From the NCBI GenBank assembly GCA_963723965.1, contig CAVRSV010000011.1, forward strand, positions 62,001-126,000: DNA of 64,000 nt. Reading direction: 5' to 3'. The translations under genes were made by a program, and so were the position numbers. This stretch comes from JARRKC01 sp963723965. GTDB taxonomy: Bacteria > Acidobacteriota > UBA6911 > RPQK01 > JAPXNP01. The notes under the pieces were generated by a model. That model was not told the origin of the DNA. It made no database searches and was given only the letters and a program-made list of their open reading frames with translations. Numbering within the stretch: the first letter of the stretch is position 1; the number at the start of each line of letters is the position of its first letter. This document shows, piece by piece, positions 51,011-59,365 of the stretch.

Positions 51011-52144
51011 CTACGGCTCCACGTAAAAATGATGCACCGTCACCTGGTGGTACTCCTCTCCGGGATTCAGGATGACCGAAGGGAAATCCGGCTGATTCGG
51101 AGAGTCAGGATAGTGCTGGGTCTCCAGGCAGAAGGCCGCATGCTTCGGATATCCGTTGACCGCCGCGCTGCCATCGAGAAAGTTGCCCGTGTAGAACTGG
51201 ATTCCAGGCTGGGTCGTCGAAATTTCCAGGACCCGGCCGCTCTTGGGGTCGCGCACACGCGCCGCCAGAGCCATTTCGCCGGTCTGGTTGCGCAAGACCA
51301 GGCAATGGTCGTACCCACCGGGCACCTGGTCGATTCTCTCCCCGATCGGCGTGGGGGAGCGAAAGTCGAAGGGCGTGCCCTCGACCGGCGCAATCTGGCC
51401 CGTCGGGATCAGGCCCTTGTCGACGGGCAGGTAGGAGTCGGCGGCAATCATCGCCACATGGTCGAGGATGGTGCCCGAGCCGGCGCCGCCGAGGTTCCAG
51501 TAGCAGTGGTTGGTCAAATTGACGGGAGTTGCCTTGTCGGTGGTTGCCCGGTAGTCGATCTTGAGCTCGTCCTGATTGGTCAGCAGGTAGACCACATCGA
51601 CCTGCAGGTTCCCCGGATAGCCCTCCTCTCCATCCGGGCTCAGTCTGGAGAAGTGAACGCCCACTCCCTCATCGGACTCGACGGGCTCCGCGCTCCACAT
51701 CTGCTTGTCGAAACCGCGGACGCCACCGTGCAGGGAATTGACACCGTCGTTGGCGGCCAGCTTGTAGGTCACGCCGTCGAGGGTGAACTGGGCATTGGCG
51801 ATTCGGTTGGCATAGCGGCCTACCGTGGCGCCGAAAAAGGGATTGCCCGGCTGGAGATAGCCCTCCAGATTCGGAAAGTTCAGGGTGATGTTTTCCTTCT
51901 TGCCATCGCGGTCGGGAGCCTCGAGGGCAACCACGGTGGCCCCTCGATCGATCATCTTCAGAACCAGCCCGTTGCGATTGACGCAAGTGTACATGGTTAC
52001 AGGCTGGCCGTCAGCGGTCTGGCCGAAACTCGAAGTCTCTACCCCCATTTTCGCTCCCTCCGACTTCTGTACTACCGAGGATGATTGGCAGCCCCCAAGA
52101 GGGAGCAGAAAAAACAGCAAGGAACCGTAAAAAGCCTTACGCAT
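51011..52144 (-). CDS. Lipoprotein aldose 1-epimerase (mutarotase)
   Basis: 377 residues. Signal peptide with lipobox LGGC (Cys19), so the enzyme is anchored in an envelope membrane. GalM-type beta-sandwich: VVALEAPDRDGKKENITLNF, GATVGRYANRIANAQF, DGVNSLHGG (His), VNLTNHCYWNLGG (catalytic His), GYDHCLVL and CLETQHYPDSPNQ (catalytic Glu). Interconverts alpha and beta anomers of hexoses such as galactose and glucose. Most GalM are cytosolic; an exported form fits processing of sugars released by the secreted GH97 and GH42 enzymes. ATG at 52144. Confidence 0.93.
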   Translation of the reverse strand: MRKAFYGSLLFFLLPLGGCQSSSVVQKSEGAKMGVETSSFGQTADGQPVTMYTCVNRNGLVLKMIDRGATVVALEAPDRDGKKENITLNFPNLEGYLQPGNPFFGATVGRYANRIANAQFTLDGVTYKLAANDGVNSLHGGVRGFDKQMWSAEPVESDEGVGVHFSRLSPDGEEGYPGNLQVDVVYLLTNQDELKIDYRATTDKATPVNLTNHCYWNLGGAGSGTILDHVAMIAADSYLPVDKGLIPTGQIAPVEGTPFDFRSPTPIGERIDQVPGGYDHCLVLRNQTGEMALAARVRDPKSGRVLEISTTQPGIQFYTGNFLDGSAAVNGYPKHAAFCLETQHYPDSPNQPDFPSVILNPGEEYHQVTVHHFYVEP

Positions 52145-52175
52145 GAGGCAATTCTAGGATTCCGTCCGGAGCAGG

Positions 52176-52802
52176 TCAACTCCGCAGGGATGCCATTCGC
52201 CCGTGCACGGCCGGTGTGGCGAGCGTCTCCTCGAAACGGGCGAGGCCGTCGAAGAAGCAGGAGGCGAAGCTCGGCAGCGTCGCCTGGACTTCCCGCAAAA
52301 ACTCCGGAAAGCTCCCGCTCGGCTCCGCTTCGCTGGGAGCCACGGTCTCGGGCAGGTGAATCTGCACCGCGCCCAGAAAGGAGCGCTCCAGATCGAGGAA
52401 GACCTCGTTCAGTCCAAGGCGGAAGGCATCGAAATCGGGCAGCATGCGTCGGCGCGTCGTCGGCGCGATCGATCCTTCGGCCCGCAAGCGGTAAAGGCGC
52501 TCGAAGGCCCGGACCACGAGTTCGTCGAATCCGTCTACCCGTGCCTGAAAGAAACGCAGTTGCTCCTGAAACGTCGACTCCCGATCGAGGAGAAGGCAGA
52601 GATCGTCCCGATCGTCCGCGCCGACCGCCGGCAGCATCGTCTGCAGGAAAACGGTCTCGAACTGATGACGAAACTCAATGCTGATGGCCGCATAGATCTG
52701 GAGGAACTCATTGTAGGACTGCCTGGGCCCCCGGATCTTGAGAGCGACCAGCGCTCCGGTCACACCCGCACCAACAAGCTTCAGAATTTCTTTGACTTGC
52801 AC
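52176..52802 (-). CDS. Hypothetical protein
   Basis: 208 residues from GTG 52802, without a clear ribosome site. N-terminal hydrophobic stretch LVGAGVTGALVALKI (residues 9-23) may anchor it; the rest is helical (YNEFLQIYAAISIEFRHQF, ESTFQEQLRFFQARVDGFDE, ELVVRAFERLYRLRAEG) with no motif I recognise. Placed between the mutarotase and a degraded dehydratase remnant. Codon use fits real coding sequence. Cellular role unknown. Confidence 0.6.
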   Translation of the reverse strand: MQVKEILKLVGAGVTGALVALKIRGPRQSYNEFLQIYAAISIEFRHQFETVFLQTMLPAVGADDRDDLCLLLDRESTFQEQLRFFQARVDGFDELVVRAFERLYRLRAEGSIAPTTRRRMLPDFDAFRLGLNEVFLDLERSFLGAVQIHLPETVAPSEAEPSGSFPEFLREVQATLPSFASCFFDGLARFEETLATPAVHGRMASLRS

Positions 52803-52908
52803 TGTTTCATTTTGACACGAAGCGAGGCCGAAAATCAGCTCTCGTGTGGGACAACCTTCCCGGCGGGCAGAGTAGGCCGACCATCCTGGCTGTCCAGGGA
52901 GCGGGATC

Positions 52909-53261
52909 CGTACCCTGGCTGCGCCCGTCGCAAGGATCCGTACAAAAGGCTGCGAATGGAATTCCGCCTTCGTGACAGATAGTTGCGGCAGACTCCCTCA
53001 CAAGATCCATGAGCTCCCAGTGGCCCGTATGATAGCCCAGCGCCGCCGGGGAGCCGTCCGGCTTGCGGAGTGTCGGGGGCCTGTCGCTTGATCCGGACGC
53101 CACCCCATACCCACGTTTTGAGTGAAGCCGAAAATGGTTTCGCTCGGTTCCTTGCGGAGCATTTCTGCGGAGAGGGGCAGGCGGTCTGCAGGGGGGCTGC
53201 CGGAGAGACGGCTGCGGAGAATCTCCTCACCCGTTCCGACAATATCGTCGAGGTTTGGCAT
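52909..53261 (-). pseudogene. Remnant of a YjhG/YagF-type sugar-acid dehydratase gene
   Basis: From ATG 53261 the frame reads PNLDDIVGTGEEILRS, LPLSAEMLRKEPSETIFGFT and QNVGMGWRPDQ. It then jumps to another frame: TLRKPDGSPAALGYHTGHWE, LVRESAATICHEGGIPFAAF and CTDPCDGRSQGT, ending near 52909. These are consecutive N-terminal segments of YjhG/YagF-type D-xylonate dehydratases of the IlvD/Edd superfamily, about 650 residues when complete. The frame change goes with a short deletion (roughly eight residues missing by comparison with my memory of the family), and some 500 C-terminal residues are gone. Dead gene, evidence of lost sugar-acid catabolism. Confidence 0.75.
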
Positions 53262-53324
53262 CAGACGATTCGAATCGATTCCGTCCCGGGCAGTGCCGTC
53301 GTCCGATGCCTGGAAATCGAAGGC

Positions 53325-53597
53325 TCAGGCTTTCTTCCGTTCCGTGCTGAGAGTGACGATCTCGTCCCGCAGAAACGATTTCAGGCGCGCCTGGACATCG
53401 GCGGGGACATCGACGCGCTGCTCCTTGAGGAGGTGGAGCATGGTGGTGGACTTCTCGAAGCTGCGCACGAAGTTGATGCAGGGGGCACAGCCGGCCAGAT
53501 GTTCATCCAGCCTGTCGCGGACCTGCGGCTCCAGGCTGCCTTCCAGGTAATCCGTCAAGAGGTCGACACATTCCTGACACTTGAAAAACTCTTTCAT
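53325..53597 (-). CDS. Zinc-binding anti-sigma factor
   Basis: 90 residues. ATG 53597 overlaps the sigma gene stop in ATGA, so it is translated with it. Zinc-finger anti-sigma pattern: FKCQECVDLL with Cys7 and Cys10, then EHLAGCAPC with His33, Cys37 and Cys40 (H-x3-C-x2-C). A short helical tail follows (VPADVQARLKSFLRDEIVTL) and no membrane segment, so it is a soluble, cytosolic member of the ZAS/zf-HC2 group, which can respond to redox or zinc. It should bind and inhibit the ECF sigma factor encoded just upstream. Confidence 0.9.
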   Translation of the reverse strand: MKEFFKCQECVDLLTDYLEGSLEPQVRDRLDEHLAGCAPCINFVRSFEKSTTMLHLLKEQRVDVPADVQARLKSFLRDEIVTLSTERKKA

Positions 53598-54196
53598 CGC
53601 CGGTTCTCGAAATAGTGGGAAAGTCGTTCCCGAACAAAGAGTCTGGCCCGATGGATCCGCGTTTTGGTCGTCGGCTCCTTCAAACCCAGCAAAGAAGAGA
53701 TCTGCTTGATCGAATATCCCTCGATATCCTTCAGGATCAGAGGAATACGATACTCGAAGGGGAGAGACTGGACAGCCTCGTAAAGCTCTCCGGCCAATTC
53801 CGAGTTCAAGTAGACTTCCTCCGGGTCGACGGACCAGCCATAAATCGCGTTCTCGAACTCGCCGTCCCTGGAGAATCGTGGCAGGAGATCGTCGAGGGCG
53901 GTCGTCCTCTCCTGCTTGGACCGGTGCTTGCGCAGCCACATGATCCCGTTATTGATTGCGATTCTCCGCATCCATGGCCATATATCACTTTCCTCCCGAA
54001 AAGTTTCAATTTTGCGGATGATTTTCAGGAGGGTGTCTTGCAGGATCTCCTCGGCGTCGGACGGATTCCGCGTATAGTTGAGAATGACTCCGAACAGCGG
54101 CCGTGAATACTGGTCGACGAAGTCATCGATGACTGCAGGGTTGAGGGTCTTGAGCCCCTCAACAATCTGCTGCTGATCCAGTTCGTTCGATTTCAT
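53594..54196 (-). CDS. ECF (extracytoplasmic function) sigma factor
   Basis: 200 residues, typical length. Region 2: FVDQYSRPLFGVILNYTRNP, DAEEILQDTLLKIIRKIETF, IWPWMRRIAINNGIMWLRKH. Region 4: LPFEYRIPLILKDIEGYSIK, QISSLLGLKEPTTKTRIHRA (helix-turn-helix) ending RERLSHYFENRR. The acidic stretch in the linker (DGEFENAIYGWSVDPEE) joins the two. It directs RNA polymerase to a dedicated promoter set and is held by the anti-sigma factor overlapping its 3' end. ATG 54196. Divergent from the M16-like gene, whose upstream region may hold its own target promoter. Confidence 0.95.
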   Translation of the reverse strand: MKSNELDQQQIVEGLKTLNPAVIDDFVDQYSRPLFGVILNYTRNPSDAEEILQDTLLKIIRKIETFREESDIWPWMRRIAINNGIMWLRKHRSKQERTTALDDLLPRFSRDGEFENAIYGWSVDPEEVYLNSELAGELYEAVQSLPFEYRIPLILKDIEGYSIKQISSLLGLKEPTTKTRIHRARLFVRERLSHYFENRR

Positions 54197-54425
54197 GATG
54201 AATGATCCTAAGCGTCCTCACCCCAGGACACTAGCCTACGATACACCAAATCCGCAAGTGCAGGCAGTCGATTGCAGGCGCTCCGCCGCCGGGCCTTCAG
54301 GCGCGCTCTGCTGTCTCCCGGAGCGTTCTCGCGGAGTCGGAACGCGCCGGGGATTCGACCCGCTGGAAGGTCCTCGAAACGGCGAGGATTGCCATGGCTC
54401 GAGAGCCGCTGGTAGGATTCCGAGG

Positions 54426-57137
54426 GTGGCTCGGTGGTTTGCGCGTGTGTGTCTGATCATTCTTGGAAGTGGGTTGCTTCAGGGGCTGCCCGGGATTCTG
54501 CACGGCCAGGGACGACGAGCCGGACAGGCTCCCTTCTTTCAGGCACTCAAATCCTATGACGAATCGGGCAGCCTGGTGAAGGCGGTCTTTCGCAAGGGCG
54601 TCACCGTCCTGATCGAGGAACATGCCCAGGACGATCTGGTCGTCGTGGCGACCCATTTTCGGGTGGGCCGGCTGAGCGCGTCTCCCGAGCTGTGCGAAAT
54701 TGCCGCAGAGACGGCACGACGGGCCCTTGCCAAGGGAGTGCACGACGTCGGCGGCCTGGTCGAGGTTCAGGTCGGCGACCAGCTGACCTCGGCTCAGACC
54801 ATCGTCCCCTCACTCAACCTGCGCGATGCCGTTCGAGCCCAGTTAGGATTGTTCCGTTTGCAGGAGGAACAGTGGGAGCTCGATCGCGCCTGGGTGGAAG
54901 AGGGCCGGAAGGCCGACCGGTCTCGGGTGCAGGCGGACTGGGGAGAGCTGGCGGCGATGGCTTCGGGCGAAGCTCCGGCGGCGCCGGCCGGGGAGACTTT
55001 GGCGCCCACGCCGGAATCGCTGACTCGCTTTCTGGCCGAGTTCTATACGCCCGAGAACAGCGTCCTGACTGCGGTTGGAACCGTTCGTCGAGAGCAGGCG
55101 CTGGCGATCCTGGCGGAGGAACTGTCCGATTTTCGACCGCCCCAGCCTGCTCCCGCGGAGGCGGCAAAAGGAGATGGGCAGGCGGCCTCGCCGGGAAAGT
55201 CAGCGGCCGCGGAAGAGCCGGCCCGACCCGGACCCGCGGACGGTGGAGGCCTTCTGTACCGGCAGGAACGCCGCGAACTCTCTCAGGCCAGGGTTCTGGT
55301 CGGGTTTCGGGTCCCGGCTGAGGGTGAACCCGGTGGACTGGCCGTCGATCTCATTCGATATCTCCTGGCGGAAGGACACGCCTCGCTGCTCGAGCTGCCG
55401 CGGGAGGACGAAGCGATGGCACCGGCCTTTGTCAGGTCCGGCTTTCGACCCCTTCTCGACGGACGACTGCTGGTGTTCGACCTCGAGCCGACGGACACCC
55501 TGGAGAAAGCCGAGGTTCGCGTCCTGGCGGCACTGGGAGCCCTGTCGGACCGAGAACCCCCAACCCGTCTGTTGAATCGGGCCAAGGCGTTGATGATCGC
55601 CGACTGGTACGCGGGGCTCGAAGCGCTGGACTCGCGCAGCGTGAGCCTGGCCCGTGCGGAGTTCGCCGGAGGATACAAGAGCCGTGACCGGTTTCCCTCC
55701 CGCGTCAGCGGTGTCACGCCGGGCGATATCCGGCAGGCCGTCCAGGCGTACTGCGCCTACTCCAAAGGCGTCCTGCTCGAGCTGCTCCCCACCGGTTTCG
55801 AGCCGCGCAACTTCACCCCCGAGTCCTTTCGAGAAACCCTCGACATCCTGGTTCCCGCCGGAGTCGAGCAGCAGGCGGCCTTTCTCGGCTCGATCGACTC
55901 CCTCGGCAAGGTCCGGACCTTCGCCTTGTCCGAGTTCAAACCGCAGTTTGCCGATCTGCCCCCTCGCCGCAGTTCCGTGTTGCGGGGCCCTGAGATCTAT
56001 CTTCGCGAGGATCACCGACAGCCGCTGGTCCACGTTGCTTTCTATTTCACGGGAGGTCGGATCTCCGAGTCCGGCGAGCAGGAGGGGTTGACTCGACTTC
56101 TCGGGGCGGCCCTGCTGGAGAACCTGCGGAGGGCCGCCGGCGGGGCGGAACTCCTGGCTCTGGAGTCTTCGGGTGCCAGACTCTCCATGGCGACCGAGGA
56201 AGACTTCTTCGGTATTCAGGCGACGGTGCTCGCGTCCGGTTTCGAGGACATGTTCCTGGGGCTCATCGGCTGGCTGCACGGTGGGATCACGCTCAGCGAG
56301 AACGACGTGAAGGCGGCGACGGCGCGCCTTGCCACGGGGCACGGCCCGGCGTGCCGCGATGGGGCCGACCCGCTGGTGAGGCGAGGTCTGCGCGAGTTCT
56401 TCGACGATCATCCCTATAGCCACGTTTGCGGAGAGCGTCCGTCCGGGCACTTCTCGACGGAGCAGGTCGAAGCCTGGCGGAAGCAGCTCGTCGACCAGAT
56501 CCACCCGACGATTGTCGTGTCGGGCGCGATCTCCGGCACGGCCTTCCTCGAGGGTCTCGTCTCCAGGCTCAGCAATCCGAGATACGCAGAGGGCAAGCTG
56601 CCGGGGACACGCGTGACCTATCCGGAGAAGGTGCCGGTGCGCGAATCCGAGGGCCGACGCGCCGTTCTCCTTTTCCCGGCTCCGCGGGCCGGATCCGTCG
56701 AAGTCCCCGTGCTGGGTGTGGCGGTCCAACTCCTGAACGGGCCGGCCGGCCGCCTGACCCTGCAGTTGCGTCAGAATGGGGTGGGCTATCGCGGAATGTT
56801 GGCCTTCGAGAGCCTGGTTCGGGGCGGCGCCCTCTGGCTCGTCGTCGACTCAGCGGAGGGGAAGCTGGCGGAGGCAGAGAAACTGGTGCTCGACGAGACC
56901 CGGAAGCTGAGCGACCGATCCGTGGTGCCGTTCGATTTTCGAGCGGCTCAGGTCGCCGCGATTACAGCGTGGTTGTTGCGACAGCGCGATCCGGATTCAT
57001 TCCTGTACGATACGATGGAAGCGGCCTTGGCGCAGGAACCGGCCGATTACGGGAACCGGTACATTCTGAATGTGCGCAGCCTTCGGATGGGAGAGGTCGA
57101 GCAGGCGCTGCAGCGCTACACGGGGGAGGTCGAGTGA
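54426..57137 (+). CDS. M16-like (insulinase-family) protein lacking the zinc motif
   Basis: 903 residues from GTG 54426; the start is uncertain because the frame is open to 54195 but the upstream peptide is Arg-rich. The GTG start yields a signal peptide (ARVCLIILGSGLLQGLPGIL). Two M16 halves are recognisable: FRKGVTVLIEEHAQDDLVVV with FLAEFYTPENSVLTAVGTVR, and IYLREDHRQPLVHVAFYFTG with GLTRLLGAALLENLRRAAGG. The zinc site HxxEH is missing in both halves (the first reads LCEIAAET where LLEHM is expected). It is probably a non-catalytic partner, as in M16 heterodimers, but no active partner gene is in the window. An Ala/Pro/Gly-rich linker lies near residue 250. Its stop overlaps the next gene's start. 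Confidence 0.78.
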   Translation: MARWFARVCLIILGSGLLQGLPGILHGQGRRAGQAPFFQALKSYDESGSLVKAVFRKGVTVLIEEHAQDDLVVVATHFRVGRLSASPELCEIAAETARRALAKGVHDVGGLVEVQVGDQLTSAQTIVPSLNLRDAVRAQLGLFRLQEEQWELDRAWVEEGRKADRSRVQADWGELAAMASGEAPAAPAGETLAPTPESLTRFLAEFYTPENSVLTAVGTVRREQALAILAEELSDFRPPQPAPAEAAKGDGQAASPGKSAAAEEPARPGPADGGGLLYRQERRELSQARVLVGFRVPAEGEPGGLAVDLIRYLLAEGHASLLELPREDEAMAPAFVRSGFRPLLDGRLLVFDLEPTDTLEKAEVRVLAALGALSDREPPTRLLNRAKALMIADWYAGLEALDSRSVSLARAEFAGGYKSRDRFPSRVSGVTPGDIRQAVQAYCAYSKGVLLELLPTGFEPRNFTPESFRETLDILVPAGVEQQAAFLGSIDSLGKVRTFALSEFKPQFADLPPRRSSVLRGPEIYLREDHRQPLVHVAFYFTGGRISESGEQEGLTRLLGAALLENLRRAAGGAELLALESSGARLSMATEEDFFGIQATVLASGFEDMFLGLIGWLHGGITLSENDVKAATARLATGHGPACRDGADPLVRRGLREFFDDHPYSHVCGERPSGHFSTEQVEAWRKQLVDQIHPTIVVSGAISGTAFLEGLVSRLSNPRYAEGKLPGTRVTYPEKVPVRESEGRRAVLLFPAPRAGSVEVPVLGVAVQLLNGPAGRLTLQLRQNGVGYRGMLAFESLVRGGALWLVVDSAEGKLAEAEKLVLDETRKLSDRSVVPFDFRAAQVAAITAWLLRQRDPDSFLYDTMEAALAQEPADYGNRYILNVRSLRMGEVEQALQRYTGEVE

Positions 57138-58192
57138 AAGCACTGATCATGGCCGGGGGGCAGGGAACCCGTTTCTGGCCCCAGAGCTTGGAGAAGAGGC
57201 CGAAGCAGTTTCTGAAACTGGCCGGTAAGCTCACGCTGTTGCGTGAGACGGCGGAGCGGCTCCTTCCGCTCATGGACTGGCCGGATCTGTTCGTCGTGGC
57301 CTGCAGCCAGTATCTTCCCGAGATCCGACGCGAGCTCCCGGAACTCGAGGACGAGCAGATCGTGGTCGAGCCGTTGCCACGGAATACCGCCCCCTGCATC
57401 GGTCTGGCGACGCGACACATCCAGCGTCTTTACCCGGATGAGGTCGTGGCGGTTCTGCCGGCCGACCACACCATTCGCAACGTCCGGGAGTTTCACCGGT
57501 CGCTCTACGTGGCCGAGCAGGCGGCCCGCGAGGGCTGGCTGGTCACCTTCGGCGTACCTCCAACCTACGCATCCACCGGATTCGGATATATCAAGCGGGG
57601 CGCTTTGCTGGGTGACGAACATGGACTTCCGCTGTACCGCGTGGAACGGTTCGAGGAGAAGCCGCCGCCGGAAAAGGCCGATGAGTTTCTGGCCAGCGGA
57701 GAGTACTTCTGGAACAGCGGCATGTTCATCTGGTCGGTGGAGGCGATCCTCTCCGAGTTGAGGGAGTGGATGCCGGACCTTACGCGGGGTCTCGATCATC
57801 TGGCCTCCGGTACGGATTCGGTCGAAGCGGAACGGATCTTCGCAGGCTTCGAAAAGACCTCGATCGATTACGGCGTCATGGAGCGCACGTCCCGGGCGGC
57901 GACCGTCGTCTCCGATTTCGGCTGGAACGACGTGGGGAGCTGGAGAGCACTGCGTGAAGTCCGGCCGGCGGACAGCCTGGGGAATGTTGTCAGCGGCCCG
58001 TGTGAGGCTCTCGACAGTCGGGATTGCGTCGCCGTTCTGCCCTCCGACAAATTGCTGGCCCTGATCGGAGTAGAAGGGCTGGTGGTGGTCGACACGCCCG
58101 ACGCGCTGCTCGTGTGTGCGGAGGATCGTGCGGAGGATGTCCGCGAGATCGTCCGGCGACTGCGAGAGCGGGGTCTGAAGCGGTATCTGTGA
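57134..58192 (+). CDS. manC: Mannose-1-phosphate guanylyltransferase
   Basis: 352 residues; GTG 57134 overlaps the preceding stop (GTGA) and has GGGGGAGG upstream. Nucleotidyltransferase signature KALIMAGGQGTRFWPQSLEK, PKQFLKL, VVEPLPRNTAPCIGLA, VLPADHTI, FGVPPTYASTGFGYI, RFEEKP and NSGMFIW are those of bacterial ManC/AlgA enzymes, here without the C-terminal isomerase domain. It makes GDP-mannose from mannose-1-phosphate and GTP. The isomerase and mutase reactions are covered by the next two genes. Cytosolic; product used for polysaccharide or glycan synthesis. Confidence 0.93.
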   Translation: MKALIMAGGQGTRFWPQSLEKRPKQFLKLAGKLTLLRETAERLLPLMDWPDLFVVACSQYLPEIRRELPELEDEQIVVEPLPRNTAPCIGLATRHIQRLYPDEVVAVLPADHTIRNVREFHRSLYVAEQAAREGWLVTFGVPPTYASTGFGYIKRGALLGDEHGLPLYRVERFEEKPPPEKADEFLASGEYFWNSGMFIWSVEAILSELREWMPDLTRGLDHLASGTDSVEAERIFAGFEKTSIDYGVMERTSRAATVVSDFGWNDVGSWRALREVRPADSLGNVVSGPCEALDSRDCVAVLPSDKLLALIGVEGLVVVDTPDALLVCAEDRAEDVREIVRRLRERGLKRYL

Positions 58193-58255
58193 TCCGTGGT
58201 CCGGAACCTGCCGGACCTGGCGACGTAAATGGGCAATCAGGTGAGGAGGCCTGGG

Positions 58256-59326
58256 GTGGAGAAGAGTCTGTGGCTGGACAATCTGGCAGAACTGAGGCGG
58301 CGTGACCGAGGCGATATGCTCGGAATCCTGGGGCGTTTCAACCAACTTCTGGAAAATGCCCTGGAAAGTGCCGCCCCCGTTGAACTTCCCCGCCAGAAGA
58401 CGGTCGATTCCGTAGTCTTTCTGGGGCTCGGTGGATCGGCGATTGGTGGCGATCTGGTCAGAACCTACCTGGGTTCCGATCTGAAGGTCCCGTTCCAGGT
58501 GGTGCGGGACTATACGGTGCCAGGCTGGGTCGGTCGCACCACGTTGGCCCTGGTGAGCAGTTATTCCGGAGATACGGAGGAAACGCTCACGGCTTTGCAG
58601 GCCGCCGAGGCGGCCGGGGCCGTGGTCGTCTGCATGACCTCCGGGGGTGAGCTGGAGAAGATCGCGGCTCGGGACGCCCGGCCGGTTTTCAGGTTTCCCG
58701 GCGGCTACCCTCCTCGGACCGCCCTCCCATTCTCTTTCGTCGCCGTCCTTGCGGCGTTGTCGGGGATGGGACTGATCAATGACCGCAGCGATGAGATCCG
58801 GGCTTCGCTCCCCTGGGTTCGGCACCGGCTCGAGGTGTACGGGCCGGAGAACGTCTCCAGCGACAATCCCGCCAAGGCCCTGGCGGCAAGACTTGCAGGT
58901 CGGGTCCCCATCATCTATGGCAGCGCCGACCGGCTGGCCAGCGTGGCCCGGCGATGGGCCGCTCAGATCAGTGAGAATGCCAAGCAGCTCGCCTACTTCA
59001 GCGAGCTTCCCGAGATGAATCACAATGAAATCGTGGGCTGGCAACATCCGCCGGAGCTCCTGCGTCGCCTGATGCCGATCTTCCTGCGGGATCAGCAGGA
59101 CCATTCGCGTACCCAGATCCGTCTCGAGATCACGCGCGAGTTCCTGGGTCAGCACACGGAACCGGTCCTCGAATACTGGTCCGCGGGAGACCTCTGGCTC
59201 GAGCGCCTCTGGACGCTGATCTTGTTGGGGGACTACACGAGCGTGTATCTGTCTTTTCTCAACCGGGAGGACCCGACTCCGGTCGAGATGATCGAGTCGT
59301 TGAAGGTTCGATTGAGACAATACTGA
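58256..59326 (+). CDS. Bifunctional phosphoglucose/phosphomannose isomerase
   Basis: 356 residues from GTG 58256, which has GAGGAGG at 6 bases; ATG 58229 would add nine residues but has no site. SIS-domain protein of the PGI/PMI type: FLGLGGSAIGGDLVRTYLG, ALVSSYSGDTEETLTALQAA, GVVVVCMTSGG-like AVVVCMTSGGELEKIA, RFPGGYPPRTALPFSF (PP-R-T of the family), FSELPEMNHNEIVGW (catalytic Glu/His) and the C-terminal LNREDPTPVEMIESLK. Interconverts fructose-6-P with glucose-6-P and mannose-6-P, feeding the mutase and ManC. In the family the second SIS domain is less regular. Cytosolic. Confidence 0.92.
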   Translation: MEKSLWLDNLAELRRRDRGDMLGILGRFNQLLENALESAAPVELPRQKTVDSVVFLGLGGSAIGGDLVRTYLGSDLKVPFQVVRDYTVPGWVGRTTLALVSSYSGDTEETLTALQAAEAAGAVVVCMTSGGELEKIAARDARPVFRFPGGYPPRTALPFSFVAVLAALSGMGLINDRSDEIRASLPWVRHRLEVYGPENVSSDNPAKALAARLAGRVPIIYGSADRLASVARRWAAQISENAKQLAYFSELPEMNHNEIVGWQHPPELLRRLMPIFLRDQQDHSRTQIRLEITREFLGQHTEPVLEYWSAGDLWLERLWTLILLGDYTSVYLSFLNREDPTPVEMIESLKVRLRQY

Positions 59327-59365
59327 AGGCCTGCCGGGCGCTGGCCCGCTCGTCCCAGGATCCGA

